Positions 6,223 to 9,335 of a DNA stretch of 9,335 bases are shown here, one piece after another. A program made the position numbers and the translations under genes. The notes beneath the pieces are model-generated. The model was not told the origin of the DNA, did not search any database, and saw nothing but the letters and a program-made list of their open reading frames with translations. The number at the start of each line of letters is the position of its first letter. Positions within the stretch are counted from its first letter, which is position 1. Source of the DNA: Pedobacter sp. (GTDB taxonomy: Bacteria; Bacteroidota; Bacteroidia; Sphingobacteriales; Sphingobacteriaceae). The stretch lies in NCBI GenBank assembly GCA_028287885.1, contig JAQBOT010000284.1, forward strand, positions 1-9,335, read 5' to 3'.

Positions 6223-6406
6223 TGTTATTTAATTTAATTTTGTCTACGGATATTTGCTTTTTAGTGCTGGCTTGTTTTTTCTCCCAGGGACGCTCACCGG
6301 TGAAGTAGAAGGTGATAAACATAAGCGCGATAGGCAGTAAAAAGATGAACAGGCTCAGAAAAGCATTTTTCACAATCCTTTGCTCGGTTTCGGGTGCCAT
6401 TTTCAT
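6206..6406 (-). CDS. Small single-span membrane protein, unknown function (66 aa)
   Basis: I do not recognise this protein. It has a short charged N-terminus (MKMAPETEQR), one strong hydrophobic helix at about residues 14-36, then GERPWEKK and a Lys/Gln/Asn-rich polar tail, which suggests a single membrane span with a small soluble tail. Its ATG at 6406 overlaps the stop of the 58-aa gene in an ATGA arrangement, and its own end overlaps the desaturase start by 17 bases, so translational coupling across all three is likely. This tight packing supports it being a real gene. A role as an accessory or stabilising subunit of the desaturase, or in supplying electrons to it, is only inference. A second ATG two codons in is possible, but the overlap favours the first. 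Confidence 0.7.
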   Translation of the reverse strand: MKMAPETEQRIVKNAFLSLFIFLLPIALMFITFYFTGERPWEKKQASTKKQISVDKIKLNNNGSND

Positions 6407-6579
6407 AATGCGGTTTTGGGTTTAAGGATTAGACTTTCTTGTTTTTTGGATTTATCGATTTTACCGAGCAGTTTTGGTGTCAACCAAAGTCCGCCGAGAA
6501 TGATGGTAAAGGGAACAATGGTGACAATGATGCCCACCAGGATCTTTTTCCCTATTATACTTACATCTGATAATGTCAT
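6403..6579 (-). CDS. Small single-span membrane protein, unknown function (58 aa)
   Basis: This short frame begins at the ATG 6579-6577 and codes for 58 residues: MTLSDVSIIGKKILVGIIVT, continuing through a hydrophobic helix at about residues 12-33 (ending ILGGLWLTPKLLG), then a Lys-rich tail ending PKTAL. It starts 26 bases after the susD stop codon, and its TGA overlaps the ATG of the 66-aa gene (ATGA), which is the best evidence that it is translated. It resembles no family I know. Its size, single membrane helix and basic tail match its neighbour in general build but not in sequence. It probably works at the inner membrane with the desaturase. A shorter start is not supported. Confidence 0.65.
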   Translation of the reverse strand: MTLSDVSIIGKKILVGIIVTIVPFTIILGGLWLTPKLLGKIDKSKKQESLILKPKTAL

Positions 6580-6605
6580 AGTATTACGTTTAAGTGATTA
6601 ATATT

Positions 6606-8087
6606 TTAGTAGCCGGGATTCTGTGTTAATAATGGATTTTGCTGTATCTCCACCAGCGGGATGGGGTACAAAGTATTTCTTTCGCTGGCGGCTGATTTTG
6701 CCGGTAGTTTATGCACAGCATCCAGCAATGTAGTACCTCCACGGCGAACTAGGTCAAACCAGCGGTGGCCCTCCTGTATGAATTCTTTTCTTCTTTCCAG
6801 GAATACCGAATCACGAAACGCTTTTTGGCTAAGCCCAATGGGCAAATTGCCGGCATTTGCCCGGTTACGTACCTGGTTAATTGCGCTGTAGGCTGCAGCA
6901 TTCGGCACGCCATCGACTTCATTTAATACTTCTGCGTACATTAACAGTACATCGGAGTACCTGAGAACAGGAAAGTTAATGCCGCTTTGTGCCTGCGTGG
7001 TCAGCGGGGTTAGGCTGTAATCAACGAACTTGTTGAAATAAGGTGTATAAGCATTCTCATAAACCACCGTTTTACCAGTTGCGGAATTATATACCGTATT
7101 GTAGAAAGTAACTGCCCTGCGTGTATCATTGGCACTAAACATCTTATAGAGGCTGCTGTCTGCCGGGATGTCAATTGGTAGCGTACCCGCGTTGAACGAA
7201 GAAAAACTCTGACTTAAGTTTTGAGTGCTGTTCGCCGCACCAAGATTGCTTTCAAACTGGGCAGAAAATATGTGTTCTATACCATTCTTCGTCGGTTTTT
7301 GAAAGACATCCAAAAAATTTGCAAACAAACCGTAGCCGTATCCACCGTTGATCACTTGCTCCAATTCTGTTTTCGCGGTCGCCCATTGCTTCCGTGTAAC
7401 ATATACCTTTGCAAGCAGGCTATGTGCGGCACCACCGGTCGCTCTCCCAATGTCTGCACCACTGTATTTGGGCGGGAGGTTGGTCGCCTCCGTCAGGTCC
7501 GCGATGATCTGCAGGTAAACACTGTCTACTGGTGTACGCGGTACTTTCAGCTTGTCGAGTTCAATAGATTCTGGATCATGCAATACCAGCGGTACGGCCC
7601 CATAAAGCCTTACAAGATTAAAATATAGAAGGGCCCTGATAAATTTGGCTTCCCTTACCAGTCTCGATCTTAGGGTAGTGTCAATAGGAATTGCAGGAAT
7701 TCGATCGATGGCAATATTTGCCCGGTTAATACCAAAATACAGCTGCTGCCATACCTTCTGTACCCTACTATTTGCTGATATAAAGGTAGCGGTACCCAGC
7801 GCCCTTACATCCGGATTGGTGTTGCTTGGGCTGTATACCTGGTTATCACTGCCGTTTTCTACCAATAAATTCAGCTGGCGGCCGTATAATGGAAAGTCAC
7901 CGGCCGGATCGCTACTTAGCGTGCTGTAAATTGCATTTACCGCGGATACGGCATCCGATTGTGTTTTATAAAACTGGTCAGAAACGATGATCGAATCCGG
8001 GTTTTCATTTAGCTTTTTGCAGGAGGCCAGCATTGTTAATGACAAGACGACTCCCAATGTTATGTGATGCAGTAAAGTAGTTTTCAT
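6606..8087 (-). CDS. SusD/RagB family outer-membrane nutrient-binding lipoprotein
   Basis: This 493-aa protein is the surface lipoprotein that caps a SusC-type transporter and binds the substrate outside the cell. The signal peptide ends in the lipobox LASC with the lipidated cysteine at 23, and the mature part starts with KKLNENP. SusD landmarks follow in order: the TPR-like block AKFIRALLYFNLVRLYGAVP at 147-166, RATGGAAHSLLAKVYV at 215-230, PVLRYSDVLLMYAEVLNE at 373-390, RRKEFIQEGHRWFDLVRRG at 432-450 and the C-terminal LYPIP at 473-477 with QNPGY at the end. The length is normal and the gene looks intact. It starts 12 bases after susC, the usual order. The substrate is unknown: SusD proteins are best known for glycans, but nothing in this window encodes a glycan-degrading enzyme, while a lipid-type oxygenase follows downstream. 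Confidence 0.96.
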   Translation of the reverse strand: MKTTLLHHITLGVVLSLTMLASCKKLNENPDSIIVSDQFYKTQSDAVSAVNAIYSTLSSDPAGDFPLYGRQLNLLVENGSDNQVYSPSNTNPDVRALGTATFISANSRVQKVWQQLYFGINRANIAIDRIPAIPIDTTLRSRLVREAKFIRALLYFNLVRLYGAVPLVLHDPESIELDKLKVPRTPVDSVYLQIIADLTEATNLPPKYSGADIGRATGGAAHSLLAKVYVTRKQWATAKTELEQVINGGYGYGLFANFLDVFQKPTKNGIEHIFSAQFESNLGAANSTQNLSQSFSSFNAGTLPIDIPADSSLYKMFSANDTRRAVTFYNTVYNSATGKTVVYENAYTPYFNKFVDYSLTPLTTQAQSGINFPVLRYSDVLLMYAEVLNEVDGVPNAAAYSAINQVRNRANAGNLPIGLSQKAFRDSVFLERRKEFIQEGHRWFDLVRRGGTTLLDAVHKLPAKSAASERNTLYPIPLVEIQQNPLLTQNPGY

Positions 8088-8099
8088 TTCGAATGGGTG

Positions 8100-9335
8100 T
8101 TAAAAGGTGACGTTTAAACCAGCGAGGAAGGTGCGAACAGATGGATAGCTGCCGTTGTCGATGCCTTGTTTGGTGTTATCATTATCATAGAAATTCACCT
8201 CAGGATCAAGGCCGGTATTGTTGGTGATTGTAAGCAGGTTTTGCGCCGATGCATACAGTCTAAACTGTTTGACATGCAGTCTTGATAGCAGATTACCACT
8301 GAGGTTGTAACCGAGCGAAACGTTTTTAAGCCGCAGATAGGAGCCGTCCTCTATATACCTGTCCGTAACCTGCGGCACCGGTGCATTGGTTGCACGTTGC
8401 ACTGTGCCATTCGGATTCTCCAGGCTCCAGCGGTCTAACAATGCAGCCGAAGCATTCAGTGATAAGGTCGGTCGTTCCAGCGTTTGCTCCAGCAGATTGA
8501 ATATCTTGTTGCCGTAAGAACCCTGGAGATAAACTGAAAGATCAACTGGCCCAGAAGCAAATGTGTTGGTGATACTTCCAGTAAATTTGGGCTGCGCGCT
8601 GCCTAGATTGTGGCGGTCATTGGTAGTCACCAGCCCGTCGCCATTGGTGTCGATATACTTGGTGTCACCAACCTGCTGTGGCACTCCCGAAAGCAAAGGA
8701 ACTTTTTTGTCCAGATCACCCTGGGTTAACAGGCCACTGGTGTTGTATCCCCAGAAAGTACCTACTGGCTCCCCAACCTTAACAATTACAGGTGATTGCC
8801 TTCCGGTGGGTGCCAGTGGGAAATAGTTATCTACACCTGTGGCCAGATTGAGGACCTTGTTTCGGTTAATGGCAAATACTAGATTTGTTTTCCAGTTGAA
8901 TGCCTTAGCTTTAATATTGTCGGTATTCAGGGCGAGTTCAATACCCTTATTTGATACGCTACCTACGTTTTTTAATACACTGGCATAGCCGGTGTAGATT
9001 GGCAGCGGAACATTCAATAGCAGGTCGCTTGTTTTTTTATAATAAGCATCAAATACCAGGCTGATGCGATTGTTTAGTATTCCAAGATCAAAGCCTGAAT
9101 CATATTGCATGGTCTTTTCCCATTTCAGGTCTGGATTAGCGAGTTGCAGGGGCGCTATACCAGTGACCAGTGCGCTGTTGAAGTAATAATTGGTTGGTGC
9201 TAAAGCGACCAGCGAGCTGTAGGCAGGTACTTCTGAGTTTCCGGTTTGGCCTGCGCTGAGACGCAGTTTCAAGTTATTCAACACTTTGCTTCCATTTAGA
9301 AGCGGCTCTTTGTTTACGTTCCAGGATAGACCCAC
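8100..9335 (-). CDS. SusC/RagA family TonB-linked outer-membrane transporter, C-terminal part, cut by right edge
   Basis: This is the C-terminal 411 residues of a SusC-type TonB-dependent receptor, which normally has about 1000 residues. The signal peptide, carboxypeptidase-like domain, plug and first strands lie beyond the window, so the first visible codon (GTG, Val) is internal and not a start. The visible part is outer-membrane barrel: the family block LKLRLSAGQTGN at 22-33, LQLANPDLKWEKTMQYDSGFD-type text at about 63-83, an EF-hand-like Asp/Asn/Gly loop DTNGDGLVTTND at 229-240 usual in SusC proteins, YLRLKNVSLGYN at 333-344, LYASAQNLLTIT at 360-371 and the closing strand FLAGLNVTF with terminal Phe, the signal for barrel assembly. 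It imports substrate captured by the SusD partner encoded 12 bases downstream, powered by TonB-ExbBD. The promoter and any sigma/anti-sigma or regulator genes are outside the window. Confidence 0.96.
   Translation of the reverse strand: MGLSWNVNKEPLLNGSKVLNNLKLRLSAGQTGNSEVPAYSSLVALAPTNYYFNSALVTGIAPLQLANPDLKWEKTMQYDSGFDLGILNNRISLVFDAYYKKTSDLLLNVPLPIYTGYASVLKNVGSVSNKGIELALNTDNIKAKAFNWKTNLVFAINRNKVLNLATGVDNYFPLAPTGRQSPVIVKVGEPVGTFWGYNTSGLLTQGDLDKKVPLLSGVPQQVGDTKYIDTNGDGLVTTNDRHNLGSAQPKFTGSITNTFASGPVDLSVYLQGSYGNKIFNLLEQTLERPTLSLNASAALLDRWSLENPNGTVQRATNAPVPQVTDRYIEDGSYLRLKNVSLGYNLSGNLLSRLHVKQFRLYASAQNLLTITNNTGLDPEVNFYDNDNTKQGIDNGSYPSVRTFLAGLNVTF

Noticed and set aside
7221..7628. 135-aa plus-strand frame antisense to susD
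   Set aside because: SusD is strongly supported across this stretch; the antisense product has no recognisable motif.
9333..9335. GTG at the right edge as the start of the SusC-type gene
   Set aside because: Family alignment shows the protein continues upstream by about 600 residues; the codon is an internal valine.
1..9335. CRISPR arrays, tRNA or rRNA genes, complete insertion sequences
   Set aside because: No regularly spaced repeats, no tRNA-like cloverleaf with a TTCGA-type arm, no rRNA sequence and no transposase were found on reading both strands.

Overview
The window most likely comes from a member of the Bacteroidota, probably the Sphingobacteriaceae (Pedobacter/Mucilaginibacter-like). 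The main evidence is a SusC/SusD-type outer-membrane uptake pair, a TAnnTTTG-type promoter element ahead of metE, A-rich translation starts in place of strong Shine-Dalgarno sites, and the overall style of the proteins. The genus is an inference; the phylum is fairly secure.

Left part (1-897): the N-terminal 116 residues of a minus-strand serine recombinase run off the left edge. Upstream of it is an AT-rich control region with four GTCTC/GAGAC-cored half-sites and a 9-bp inverted repeat, which looks like a resolvase binding (res/operator) region. It is followed by about 350 bases with no intact gene, possibly the remains of one. This part looks like the end of a mobile or laterally acquired segment.

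Middle (898-5247): a DUF4202 protein (minus) and an Lrp/AsnC-family regulator (minus) come first. Diverging from the regulator on the plus strand is metE, the cobalamin-independent methionine synthase, preceded by a clear cobalamin (B12) riboswitch and a possible riboswitch-controlled terminator. All four zinc ligands of MetE are present. The logic is classical: when B12 is available the riboswitch should shut off MetE, presumably because a B12-dependent synthase (MetH) elsewhere in the genome takes over. The Lrp-type protein may add amino-acid control through repeats in the shared upstream region. A strong 11-bp hairpin lies where metE converges with the next operon.

Right part (5248-9335, all minus): a compact operon in the order susC (C-terminal part only, cut by the right edge), susD, a 58-aa single-span membrane protein, a 66-aa single-span membrane protein, and a sterol desaturase/fatty acid hydroxylase-family membrane enzyme. 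The last four genes are separated by very short gaps or overlap, so an uptake pair appears to be co-expressed with a membrane-bound di-iron oxygenase and two unrecognised mini-membrane proteins. No carbohydrate-active enzyme is present in the window, so a lipid-like substrate is possible but unproven. This is the most interesting candidate for an undescribed system here.
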